DNA from: Paeniglutamicibacter psychrophenolicus
GTDB lineage: Bacteria; Actinomycetota; Actinomycetes; Actinomycetales; Micrococcaceae
DNA: 64,000 bases
Direction of reading: 5' to 3'
Assembly (NCBI RefSeq): GCF_017876575.1
Contig: NZ_JAGIOE010000001.1
Coordinates: forward strand, 744,001-808,000
Position 1 is the first letter of the stretch, and every line of letters starts with the position of its first letter. This document shows positions 28,417-36,813 of this stretch, one piece after another. The notes under the pieces are model-generated. The model saw only the letters and a list, made by a program, of their open reading frames with translations, made no database searches and was not told the origin of the DNA. The position numbers were made by a program, and so were the translations under genes.

Positions 28417-29808
28417 ATGGGCAACACCGAGCTCACCGAGTCAGGCACGCCGTCACCGGAAGCAAACACAGGCACCGACTTTGATCTGGTGATCCGCGGC
28501 GAGCAGATCGTCACCGGCGCCGGCACGGTCGCGCGCGAAATCGGGGTCCGCGACGGCAAGATCGTCGCCATCGAGCCCCTGGGCAACAACCTCACCGGCA
28601 CCACCGTCATCGAGCTGTCAGCCGAGCAGGTACTGATCCCGGGACTGGTCGACACCCACGTGCACATCAACGAGCCCGGCCGCACCGAGTGGGAGGGCTT
28701 CGAGTCCGCCACCAAGGCCGCCGCCGCCGGAGGCGTGACCACCGTGGTGGACATGCCGCTGAACTCCATCCCGCCGACCGTCAACGTCGCCGCGCTGGAA
28801 CTCAAGCAGGCAGCAGCGCGCCCCAAGGCATTCGTCGACGTCGGATTCTGGGGCGGCGCCATCCCGGGCAACAAGACCGACCTGCGCGAGCTGCACGACG
28901 CCGGCGTCTTCGGCTTCAAGTGCTTCCTGCTCCACTCGGGCGTCGAGGAGTTCCCGTACCTCGAACCGGACGAGATGGAAGAGGACATGACCGAGATCGT
29001 GTCCTTCGACTCGATGATGCTGGTGCACGCTGAGGACTCCCGGGCCATCGACCGCGCCCCGAACGCCGAGGGCGACCACTACGACCGCTTCCTGGCCTCC
29101 CGCCCGCGCGGCGCCGAGAACGTGGCGGTGGCCGAGGTCATCGAGCGCGCCCGCTGGACCGGGGCCCGCGCCCACATCCTGCACCTGTCCTCCTCCGACG
29201 CGCTGCCGATGATCGAATCGGCCAAGCGCGACGGCGTGAAGCTGACCGTGGAGACCTGCCCGCACTACCTCACGCTGCTGGCCGAGGAGATCCCCAACGG
29301 CGCCACCGCGTTCAAGTGCTGCCCGCCGATCCGCGAGGCCTCCAACCGCGAACTGCTCTGGAAGGGCCTGCAGGACGGGATCATCGACTGCATCGTCTCG
29401 GACCACTCGCCCTCCACCATCGATCTGAAGGACGTCGAAAACGGCGACTTTGGCGTGGCCTGGGGCGGGGTTGCCTCGCTGCAGCTGGGCCTGGCGCTGA
29501 TCTGGACCGAGGCCAAGCGCCGCGGCATCAAGCTCGAGACCGTGCTGAACTGGATGTCCAAGCGCCCGGCGGAAATCGCCGGCCTGCACCACAAGGGCGC
29601 CATCGCGCTGGGCAACGACGCCGACTTCGCGTTCTTCGGGCCGGATGACAGCTTCGTGGTCGACGTGAACAAGCTGCACCACAAGAACCCGATCTCCCCG
29701 TACCAGGGCAAGGTCCTGGCCGGCAAGGTCAGCCGCACCTTCGTGCGCGGCGTCGAGGTCGACTTCAAGACCCCGCACGGCAAGCTGATCCGCCGCGGCG
29801 AGGCCTAA
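28417..29808 (+). CDS. allB: Allantoinase
   Basis: 463 residues of the dihydroorotase/allantoinase amidohydrolase family; opens allantoin to allantoate. Binuclear metal site motifs are VDTHVHINEPGRTEWEGFES (HxH), GFKCFLLHSG (carboxylated Lys), MLVHAEDS, AHILHLSSSD and IVSDHSPST (Asp). Ribosome site AAGGA before ATG. Last gene of the hyi operon, 60 bases after glxK. The first 25 residues are a polar extension. Confidence 0.94.
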   Translation: MGNTELTESGTPSPEANTGTDFDLVIRGEQIVTGAGTVAREIGVRDGKIVAIEPLGNNLTGTTVIELSAEQVLIPGLVDTHVHINEPGRTEWEGFESATKAAAAGGVTTVVDMPLNSIPPTVNVAALELKQAAARPKAFVDVGFWGGAIPGNKTDLRELHDAGVFGFKCFLLHSGVEEFPYLEPDEMEEDMTEIVSFDSMMLVHAEDSRAIDRAPNAEGDHYDRFLASRPRGAENVAVAEVIERARWTGARAHILHLSSSDALPMIESAKRDGVKLTVETCPHYLTLLAEEIPNGATAFKCCPPIREASNRELLWKGLQDGIIDCIVSDHSPSTIDLKDVENGDFGVAWGGVASLQLGLALIWTEAKRRGIKLETVLNWMSKRPAEIAGLHHKGAIALGNDADFAFFGPDDSFVVDVNKLHHKNPISPYQGKVLAGKVSRTFVRGVEVDFKTPHGKLIRRGEA

Positions 29809-30106
29809 GCACCCGCCGCCACATCCTTCCGGGCCGCCCCGGCTTCCCCCGGTTTTTCCAGCGCTCTCTTTGGTCAGTGAACACGTTGGAGGAACACGGT
29901 GGTGCCGAGGCGGCCCGGTACTTTAACCCTTGACCGGCTTGTCGATCGCTTTATCCAAGTGCTTGAATATATGCTTGCATGGCGCGGGCTTGCCCCGCGC
30001 ATCGCGCCACAACGAGGTGGTGCACGATTCTTGATCCCGGTAGCGGCCAGGGAGCCGCTTGGCACCGGGCCGCCAAAGGCGGGATGAAGGCAGGGAGGGG
30101 ACGGCA
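29809..30106. other. Intergenic region after allB
   Basis: No gene is supported. It holds a short GC hairpin with CCGG/CCGG followed by TTTTT near 29846-29867 that may end the allB transcript. A second hairpin, GCGCGGG/CCCGCGC, lies near 29981-30000. The next gene's ribosome site GGGAGGGGA is at the right end. Confidence 0.4.
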
Positions 30107-30523
30107 ATGAACTGGAAGCAGGCGAACTTCCTGGGGATGGGGCTCTCGGCGGCGCTGACGGCGCTCATCCTGGCCGTCATCGTCTCCAACGGAGCCGGGG
30201 GACTGCACGAGTTCCGCCTGGTCAACACGTTGCTGCTGGTGGTCTTCAGCTTCGTCGTGCTCGCCGCGGTGTTCAGCGCACTGGGAGCGAAGTTCCTCGG
30301 ATTCTCCTCCTGCCGCAATTGCATGCTGGCCGTGGGCCTGGCCTGGGTTCTCTCGGTCCCGGTATCCGCCTGGATCAACATGGGCGGAGCCACCGCGGAG
30401 GCCTTCGAGGTCCTCCCCGGCGACTGGGGCTGGGCGCTGCTGCCCGCACTGCTCTACGCAGGATCCATCGCCGGCCTGCAACTGGCCAACCGGCGCCGCG
30501 AAAAGCACTTAGCATCCTCCTGA
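30107..30523 (+). CDS. Small integral membrane protein of unknown function
   Basis: 138 residues with four predicted membrane segments (about 9-27, 36-60, 70-90 and 108-127) and a basic tail NRRREKH. ATG at 30107 has GGGAGGGG upstream. A CxxC pair, SCRNC, lies in the middle. I do not recognise the family. It precedes the pRiA4b-type genes by 100 bases on the same strand; a link is not shown. Confidence 0.65.
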   Translation: MNWKQANFLGMGLSAALTALILAVIVSNGAGGLHEFRLVNTLLLVVFSFVVLAAVFSALGAKFLGFSSCRNCMLAVGLAWVLSVPVSAWINMGGATAEAFEVLPGDWGWALLPALLYAGSIAGLQLANRRREKHLASS

Positions 30524-30623
30524 ACCGCCTTCCAACGTGAGGAATGAAGCGTTTCCGTCCATCCGCGCCCCGAACCGCATAGCATATGGAGCACGCGCGC
30601 TGACATCGAGGGAACGGGGACAA

Positions 30624-32375
30624 GTGCCGAAATCGAAGCAATCCGGGATTACCCGCCTGGACCTGGTGCGGGTCTCCAAATTCCTGGGCAAGATCACCGA
30701 CCAATGGAACAACTGGTTTGCGGGCGCCGGCCAGGGGCCCGAGGCTGAAGCCCGCGAAACCCTGAAACTGGTACGCGTGGTGTTTGATGCCTTCGACGCG
30801 GGCCCAGAACAGATATCTGCCACGCGGTTCACGCTCCGCGATCTCCACGCGGCCCTCGCAACGGCGGCAGCGCGGGCAGGCCTGGACATGCCGCCCTTCC
30901 TCGAGGCCTTCGCGAAGTACCTGGAATTCCTGGGAACCAATAAGCTGTGGACGGGAACCCCCGAGAACCACCGATCCATGGTCGGTGCACTCGATGACAT
31001 GCTCACCCTGCTCCACCAGGACGTTTCCTTCGTCATTCCCGCACTGCCCGTCGATGAGGAACTTGCCGCCTACGAGCGGCTGGACATTTTTGGGCACCTG
31101 CGTCCGTTGCTTGAATGGATCGGGGCGGGCAAGGGTGTCACCGCCACCGGGGCGCTGCGGCGCAACGACATCGAAGGCGCCGCCGCAAGCGTCGGGATTG
31201 CCGCCCGTGGTGCCGCACGCAGCGGATCGTGGCACCCGATGCTCATCATGGCCCGCTCAATGGACGATGTCCCGGTGCTGGCCGACGCCTGGAATCTGCT
31301 GCGGTCCGCGCGGCTGGTTCACGTGGTATCCGGGATGGTGCACCCCAACCCGGACGGGAAGCTCCTGCTGCGGGGAAACCCGGAAGAGAAACTGGGGGTA
31401 TACCGCAGGGTGGTCTCCGGTTTCCTGCGCCCGTGGCTCGCCGACCGGCTGGGGATCCGGCGGCTGCGCGAACCGGCCACCCAGATCCTGGCGACGGTGT
31501 TCATCAAGGCCGCGATGGGCCAGCCACTGAGGATCGACGAGCTCCCGGCCCTCATCACGGCCTATCCCCAGCTCGCGGACGAAGAAGCCGGCATTGACCT
31601 GCGAGACATGCTCGGGGCCTCGATCCGGGCAGCACTTGCCGAACTGGCCCTGTTCGGGCTTCTGGAAATTGACACGCATTACAGGATCCCGCCGGTCTTC
31701 ATTCGGGCCTACGCCGGGGCCTTCGCGGCCGACTACGGCATCGAGGTCCGATATCCGGACGGCGAAACCGGACCCGCGGCCACGGCGGCCCCCGCGGCCC
31801 GCGAATACCGCCTGAAAATCTCGCTGGTGGGGGCGAGGCCGCCGATCTGGCGCCGAATCCTGGTGCCTTCGGACGTGACCCTGGCGGACCTGCACCAACT
31901 CATCCAGGCCGCCTTCGGCTGGGATGGATCGCACCCGCACGACTTCCGCACCGGCGGTCGCTACGGAAGAAACATCGGCAAGGACCCCTACGACGACGAT
32001 CCCTATGCGGACTCCTACAACCTCGACGAAGCCGAGGTCCCGCTGGACCGGTTCCTGGTGATTGCCGGCGACAGGCTTTCATACATCTATGACTTCGGAG
32101 ACAACTGGGAGCACCTGATCGTCCTGGAGGCCATTGCGGAGCCCGGACCAGGCCGGCCGGAACCGTTCTGCATCGGGGGCCGCGGAGCAAACGCCCTCGA
32201 TGACTGCGGCGGCGTGTGGGGGTGGGCGGAACTGGTCGAGATCGTCAACGACACGCTGGCACCGGACCACCAGCAAATGCGCCGCTGGGCGGGACTGCGG
32301 CCCGGCGAGGTCCTGGACCCGAAGGAATTCAACGCGGAAAACGTGAACGCGGCGCTGAGCGGCCTGCACGTGTAG
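30624..32375 (+). CDS. Tandem paralogue 1: helical domain plus pRiA4b ORF-3-like domain
   Basis: 583 residues from GTG at 30624. Residues 1-390 or so form a mainly helical domain shared with the next two genes (LRPLLEWIGAGKGVTATGALRRNDIEGAAA). Residues 400-583 are a full plasmid pRiA4b ORF-3-like domain: EYRLKISLVGARPPIWRRILVPSDVTLADLHQLIQAAFGW, then LSYIYDFGDNWEHLIVLE and GRGANALDDCGGVWGW. The domain is widespread in bacteria, including mobile DNA; its biochemical role is unknown to me. A -10-like TAGCAT lies near 30581. Confidence 0.75.
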   Translation: MPKSKQSGITRLDLVRVSKFLGKITDQWNNWFAGAGQGPEAEARETLKLVRVVFDAFDAGPEQISATRFTLRDLHAALATAAARAGLDMPPFLEAFAKYLEFLGTNKLWTGTPENHRSMVGALDDMLTLLHQDVSFVIPALPVDEELAAYERLDIFGHLRPLLEWIGAGKGVTATGALRRNDIEGAAASVGIAARGAARSGSWHPMLIMARSMDDVPVLADAWNLLRSARLVHVVSGMVHPNPDGKLLLRGNPEEKLGVYRRVVSGFLRPWLADRLGIRRLREPATQILATVFIKAAMGQPLRIDELPALITAYPQLADEEAGIDLRDMLGASIRAALAELALFGLLEIDTHYRIPPVFIRAYAGAFAADYGIEVRYPDGETGPAATAAPAAREYRLKISLVGARPPIWRRILVPSDVTLADLHQLIQAAFGWDGSHPHDFRTGGRYGRNIGKDPYDDDPYADSYNLDEAEVPLDRFLVIAGDRLSYIYDFGDNWEHLIVLEAIAEPGPGRPEPFCIGGRGANALDDCGGVWGWAELVEIVNDTLAPDHQQMRRWAGLRPGEVLDPKEFNAENVNAALSGLHV

Positions 32376-32412
32376 CTGCCGGGGAGCCCAGGCGGTGACG
32401 CGGCGGGCGGGC

Positions 32413-32442
32413 TTGCCACCCAAAATCCGCTTCCCGTAGCGT
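32413..32442 (+). promoter_or_regulatory. Promoter-like pair before tandem paralogue 2
   Basis: TTGCCA (32413-32418), 18 bases, TAGCGT (32437-32442). The same layout and the 10-mer CGTAGCGTTG recur before paralogue 3. Confidence 0.5.
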
Positions 32443-32482
32443 TGAGGCGGACAGATATCGAGCAGAGGATCCGCAAGGGAAC

Positions 32483-33673
32483 ATGGCCAAGAAGAGCAAG
32501 GGACGCAGCTCCAAGAAGAGCCCCGCAAAAAAGTCCACGGGACACCCGGGGCGCACCCGGCCCACGAGCTGGTTGGGCAACCTGGAACTTTCCGGGGTGG
32601 CGAACCCGCTCAAACGAATGGCGCCGCAATGGCACGCTTGGTTTGCGCGCACCCAGGGGCCGGGTTCCGCAGGCGAATCCGGCGACGCACTGGCCTCGGC
32701 GACGATCCTGCTGGCGGCCCTGGCCAGGAGCACCGGCAACCTGTCGGTCACCGCCTACACCGCCGATGCATTGGGCAAGACCCTGGGGCAGATGGGCCAG
32801 GTCGTTGAGGAGGTCGACCTCCCGGTCGCGATCGAGGTCGCCGCGCTCTACACCGATTTCCTGCACGAAACCGGGAACTGGAGCGGAAGCGACCAGGAGT
32901 ACGCCGCGGTGCTCGCCCTGCTGGACAGGCTGCAGGGGCAGGATGCCCCGATTGGCAGGACGCCCAAGGTGCTCTCGGCGAAGGACGACCTGGCTGCACT
33001 GGAGGACATCGCGGCCATCAAGCATGCCCATGCCCTGCTCGGCTGGGTGGGGCAGGGAGTGCAGGCCACCGGGACCGGGGCCATCCGCCTGCGGGACATC
33101 TCCCCGGCCGCGGCCCTTCTCGGGGTGCAGGCCCGCGTCCTGGTCGCGGGCGAAGAAAAGGACTACGGCCACCTGGCCACCTGGTCCGAACCCGATATCC
33201 ACGAGGTGCGTTCCATGCGCGAGGTTCCGGTGCTGGGCCAAATGTGGCAGTCCATGCTGGACACCGGAATCCTTGAAGCGCGATCGACCAAGGTCGTCCC
33301 GGGCCCTGCCTGCGAGACCTTTTCCGGGGGCACCGCCCAAGCGCAACTGGAGATATATCGCCTGTTCCTGGCCACGTTGCTGACGTCGTGGCTCAAGGAT
33401 CTTTCCGGGCGGCTGCTGGTGGGCAATTTCCTGGCCACGGCCCTCACCGGGGTGCTGGCCGATGCGCTGGCCGGCCGCCCCCGGGCAACAGGCACGATTG
33501 CGGCGGCCTCGCTGATCGGAGGCGTGCTCATGCGCGAGTTGCGGTTCCTTGAGACGCTCGGCCTGATCGTGATTGATGCGCACCTGTGGGTCCCGTCCGA
33601 ATTGGTCCGGCCGCACGCCCAAGCGCTGGCCGCCGACTCCGAAGCACGCCTGGCCGCGGCCGATTCGGTCTGA
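32483..33673 (+). CDS. Tandem paralogue 2: helical domain only, no pRiA4b domain
   Basis: 396 residues. A Lys/Ser-rich start (MAKKSKGRSSKKSPAKK) is followed by the same helical domain as its neighbours, recognised by LLGWVGQGVQATGTGAIRLRDISPAAALLGV, the VGQ-turn and the ending LRFLETLGLIVIDAHLWVPSELVRPHA. It stops where the other two continue into the pRiA4b part (LLAIDSHIVVPPALIDCFVAAFETDYKLDVEYP in paralogue 3). No function known. Confidence 0.7.
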   Translation: MAKKSKGRSSKKSPAKKSTGHPGRTRPTSWLGNLELSGVANPLKRMAPQWHAWFARTQGPGSAGESGDALASATILLAALARSTGNLSVTAYTADALGKTLGQMGQVVEEVDLPVAIEVAALYTDFLHETGNWSGSDQEYAAVLALLDRLQGQDAPIGRTPKVLSAKDDLAALEDIAAIKHAHALLGWVGQGVQATGTGAIRLRDISPAAALLGVQARVLVAGEEKDYGHLATWSEPDIHEVRSMREVPVLGQMWQSMLDTGILEARSTKVVPGPACETFSGGTAQAQLEIYRLFLATLLTSWLKDLSGRLLVGNFLATALTGVLADALAGRPRATGTIAAASLIGGVLMRELRFLETLGLIVIDAHLWVPSELVRPHAQALAADSEARLAAADSV

Positions 33674-33733
33674 GCGGCCACCGCTCCGGAGGCCAAGGGA
33701 CGCCCCGAAGGCGGGCCCGTCCGTCGGCCCGTC

Positions 33734-33763
33734 TTGTGGGGTTCCCGCGAGTCCACGTAGCGT
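33734..33763 (+). promoter_or_regulatory. Promoter-like pair before tandem paralogue 3
   Basis: TTGTGG (33734-33739), 18 bases, TAGCGT (33758-33763), the same spacing and -10 as before paralogue 2. Confidence 0.5.
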
Positions 33764-33806
33764 TGCTTGGGGGAATTGGACACCACCAACCCAGCGAGGG
33801 AGCCGC

Positions 33807-35450
33807 ATGGCCAAGAAATCCAGGAAATCCACCGGGCACCGAGGCACGCTGGCACCGCAGGAAACCGGTGTATCGGTATGGCAGCACATGGCCCGGCAGG
33901 CGGCCGCGAGGATCGCCCCCGACTTTTTGGCCTGGTTCCAGGAAGCGGGCGGGCACCCCGATGCCGCCGGGGGCTACCTCGAGGTAGTCGTGGCCATAGT
34001 CGCCGGCAAGGGCGGAAGGGTGGGGTTCGACAAGGCCACCGAGTTCACCGCAGACGGGGTGGGGATGGCCCTGGAGCGCATCTCGGACGCCGTTGGCGAT
34101 CAGCTGCCCAAGCTCGTGGAGGGCTTCCACCTCTTTGTTGACTTCCTCGACCAAACTGGGCTGTGGAGCGGAACCCGTGAGGACTTCGCCGCAGTGCATG
34201 CGATGGTCTCAAATGAAGAGACCTGCATGCTGGCCGGGCCGTTCTTCCGGATCCCGCAGCTTTCCGAGGCCGAGGTGCGGCAGGAACTGGCGAAGACCAA
34301 ACTGGTTGGCCAGGTGCAGGCGCTGCTGGAATGGGTCGGCACGGGGAAGACCGTCACCAACTCCGGCGCGCTGCGCCTGCCGGACCTGGAAGCCGCCGCG
34401 GCCTGCGTAGGTGTGGCGGTGCGCAGCCACAAGCTGCGCCCCGACCCGGGGGAAAACACGATTCCGGGGCTGGAAATACCGGGGTTGGCCGAGGTGCCGG
34501 AGGACGTTCTCTACGTGCGCACGATGAAGGACATTCCGTTGTTGCAGATGCTCTGGCTCCAGCTGGTGGACGAAGGCACGGTGCTGCTGGAGGGTTCCCG
34601 GGCGGTTCCGGGTGAGGGTGCGCTGGCGCTCGCGGACCCGGACTCCGAGGGCTTCGTCCAAGCCTGCAGGTTGTTCATCTCAGGGTTCCTTGATCGGTGG
34701 CTCGAGGATGTGATGGCTCGCGGGCCGCTGGGCGAGGAGACCGGGCACCTGCTGGTCTCGGTGTTCGGAAACGGCACGACTGAGATACCGATGGCGGTGG
34801 ACGCCATCCTGTCCCTTGAACCTGACGCCGGTGCGGAAATCATCGACTTGACCAAGGCCGCCCAGGACGCGGCGTTGCTGCAGCTTCGACAGCTGGCCGA
34901 ATATGGGCTGCTGGCCATCGACTCGCACATCGTGGTCCCGCCGGCGCTCATCGATTGTTTTGTGGCCGCCTTTGAAACGGACTACAAGCTCGACGTCGAA
35001 TACCCCCAGGGGAACCTGGGGATCGCTGCTCCTGTGGAGCTCAAATCCGTGTTCCATCTCAAAATCTCTTTGGCGGGTGCGCGGCCTCCGGTCTGGCGAC
35101 GGTTTCTGGTGCGGTCGGACACCACCTTTCAGGAACTGCACCATGTGATCCAGGCGTCCTTTTCCTGGAACGACTTGCACCTGCATGAATTCAGGTTCGG
35201 GGGTCGCCACGGAAAGACCATCGGTCCGTTGCTTGAAGATGAGCTCTTCATGGGTGGTGCAGATCTGGACGAGGCGCGGGTCGAGCTGTCCGAGGTCCTG
35301 GCCAAGCGGGGCGACAAAATGACCTACACCTACGACTTCGGCGCCGGCTGGGAGCACGATATCACCCTTGAGGGACGCCAGGCCCCTCGCCCGGGGCAGG
35401 AGCTGCCGTTGTACATCACGGGCAAGGGTGAAGCGCCCTTCGAAGACTGA
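33807..35450 (+). CDS. Tandem paralogue 3: helical domain plus C-terminally truncated pRiA4b domain
   Basis: 547 residues, start MAKKSRKSTGHRG at 33807 with GCGAGGGAG upstream. Residues 20-405 are the shared helical domain (ALLEWVGTGKTVTNSGALRLPDLEAAAA). From about 415 the pRiA4b domain begins (VFHLKISLAGARPPVWRRFLVRSDTTFQELHHVIQASFSWND, then MTYTYDFGAGWEHDITLE). It ends at GKGEAPFED followed by TGA, exactly where paralogue 1 and the family have DCGG-W-G and about 55 more residues. The sequence after the stop does not resemble the missing part, so the gene is 3'-truncated. Confidence 0.72.
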   Translation: MAKKSRKSTGHRGTLAPQETGVSVWQHMARQAAARIAPDFLAWFQEAGGHPDAAGGYLEVVVAIVAGKGGRVGFDKATEFTADGVGMALERISDAVGDQLPKLVEGFHLFVDFLDQTGLWSGTREDFAAVHAMVSNEETCMLAGPFFRIPQLSEAEVRQELAKTKLVGQVQALLEWVGTGKTVTNSGALRLPDLEAAAACVGVAVRSHKLRPDPGENTIPGLEIPGLAEVPEDVLYVRTMKDIPLLQMLWLQLVDEGTVLLEGSRAVPGEGALALADPDSEGFVQACRLFISGFLDRWLEDVMARGPLGEETGHLLVSVFGNGTTEIPMAVDAILSLEPDAGAEIIDLTKAAQDAALLQLRQLAEYGLLAIDSHIVVPPALIDCFVAAFETDYKLDVEYPQGNLGIAAPVELKSVFHLKISLAGARPPVWRRFLVRSDTTFQELHHVIQASFSWNDLHLHEFRFGGRHGKTIGPLLEDELFMGGADLDEARVELSEVLAKRGDKMTYTYDFGAGWEHDITLEGRQAPRPGQELPLYITGKGEAPFED

Positions 35451-35515
35451 CCGCATACCGTCAGCGCACTCCCTGGAACTACGTGTCTCACGGGCGCCGC
35501 TGCTCCGTGGTGCGT

Positions 35516-36715
35516 TCACTCCGTCGTCGAGCCTGGGCTTACGGCCGGCAGTGTGCGCCACCCCCGCTTGGTCTTCCCTGCGCTCCAGTAGCTGGAGATC
35601 TCGATCCTGCGTTGGTCCAGGTCCCAGTGGGAAAGCAGGCGACGGATCTCCTGCGTGGCGGAACGCTCACCCAACGCCAGGATCTCCACCTGGCCGTGTG
35701 CGGCCGGCAATTCGCGCAGGGCATTGGCCAGCATGGTGCTGGTGGCGGAGGGCTCGCCCGAGCGGTGGACCCAATGCAGTGCCATACCTGTCGGTCGTTC
35801 GATCTCGAACTCGTCCTCCGCGGAAGCGACCTCCAGGAACACCTGGCCCACCGCATGGTGCGGGAGCATTTCCAGGGCCGCGGCGATGGCCGGGATGGCG
35901 GACTCGTCCCCGACATACAGGTGCTGCTCCGCACCGGGATCCGGGCGGAACTTGCCCTTGGACCGGGAGAGCACCAGTGGGTCGCCCGGTTTCGCCCCGG
36001 CCGCCCAGGTGCCGCCGACGCCGTCGGTCCCGTGGACGAAGAAGTCGATGGAGATTTCACGTGCCGCGGCATCATGGCGGCGGATCGTGTAGGAACGGGA
36101 GACCGGCAGGTCCTCGCGGGCCAGGCGCCCGCGCAGCGAGCGCATCTCATAGGGCGGGACCAATCCCAGGGCGGGGTTGGCGAAGTGCAGCTTGACGTGT
36201 TGGTCGGCCGCGCCGTTGGACTCGAAGTCGGCGAAGCCCTCGCCCCCGGCAACAATGCGCACCATGCTTTGGCTCAGCCACTGGGTCCGCAGCACCTCGA
36301 GCACGATCTGCGAACCGCGTACCCGGGTGCGGACCGGCACCGCGGCAGCGTCCGAGGCCGGCTCGGCAACCGGCGGCACGGCTTCCGCGCCTGGTGCCGG
36401 CGGGAGCGGCGGCACCAGTGGTGGCAACGGGGGAAGCGCGCGGAGCCATGCCTTGCGCAGCGCCTTGGTGGCCGCGGTGTGGGCGGCCCGGCCCCCGGCC
36501 TTCTCGGCGTCCCGCAGCGTCGCCTCGCGCAACGCCTTGGAGAGCTTGATGCCGCCGTGCCGTGCGGCGCGCTTCAGCTTCTTCTTGGCGGCCTTCCGTC
36601 CTGCCCGCCGGCCCGCCTCCACGGCGGCCTCGAAGACCATGGCGTGTTCGCGGGCCACGGCCGGGGGCAGCTGGCCGGGTTCCACCGGGTGCTTGGGGTG
36701 CTTGTGGTGCGACAT
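35516..36715 (-). CDS. Siderophore-interacting protein (FAD/NAD(P)H ferric reductase) with basic N-terminal extension
   Basis: 399 residues. From about residue 130 to the end it is a ViuB/SIP-type flavoreductase: VKLHFAN, SRSYTIRRHDAAAREISIDFFVHG (FAD site), GDPLVLSRSKG, YVGDESAIPAIAAALEML and SYWSAGKTKRGWR. It would reduce ferric siderophores in the cytosol. The first 90 residues are rich in Lys, Arg and Ala (AGRKAAKKKLKRAARHGG), followed by a Pro-rich linker LPPLPPLVPPLPPAPG; typical SIPs of about 270 residues lack this. Ribosome site GAGAGGAG supports the start at 36715, so the extension appears real. Confidence 0.85.
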   Translation of the reverse strand: MSHHKHPKHPVEPGQLPPAVAREHAMVFEAAVEAGRRAGRKAAKKKLKRAARHGGIKLSKALREATLRDAEKAGGRAAHTAATKALRKAWLRALPPLPPLVPPLPPAPGAEAVPPVAEPASDAAAVPVRTRVRGSQIVLEVLRTQWLSQSMVRIVAGGEGFADFESNGAADQHVKLHFANPALGLVPPYEMRSLRGRLAREDLPVSRSYTIRRHDAAAREISIDFFVHGTDGVGGTWAAGAKPGDPLVLSRSKGKFRPDPGAEQHLYVGDESAIPAIAAALEMLPHHAVGQVFLEVASAEDEFEIERPTGMALHWVHRSGEPSATSTMLANALRELPAAHGQVEILALGERSATQEIRRLLSHWDLDQRRIEISSYWSAGKTKRGWRTLPAVSPGSTTE

Positions 36716-36813
36716 CTCGAGGGCTCCTCTCGGGCGTGCGGGGATCTTCCGTATCCTCGAGTCTGGCCCGAGTGGCGCGCGGTTACAAGCGGCCCGGCGC
36801 CCGACCTGCCCGG

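Noticed and set aside
35445-35515. Possible selenocysteine UGA in paralogue 3, at the position of a conserved Cys
   Set aside because: The codons after the TGA do not continue the family sequence (no GGxWG), so read-through would not restore the domain.
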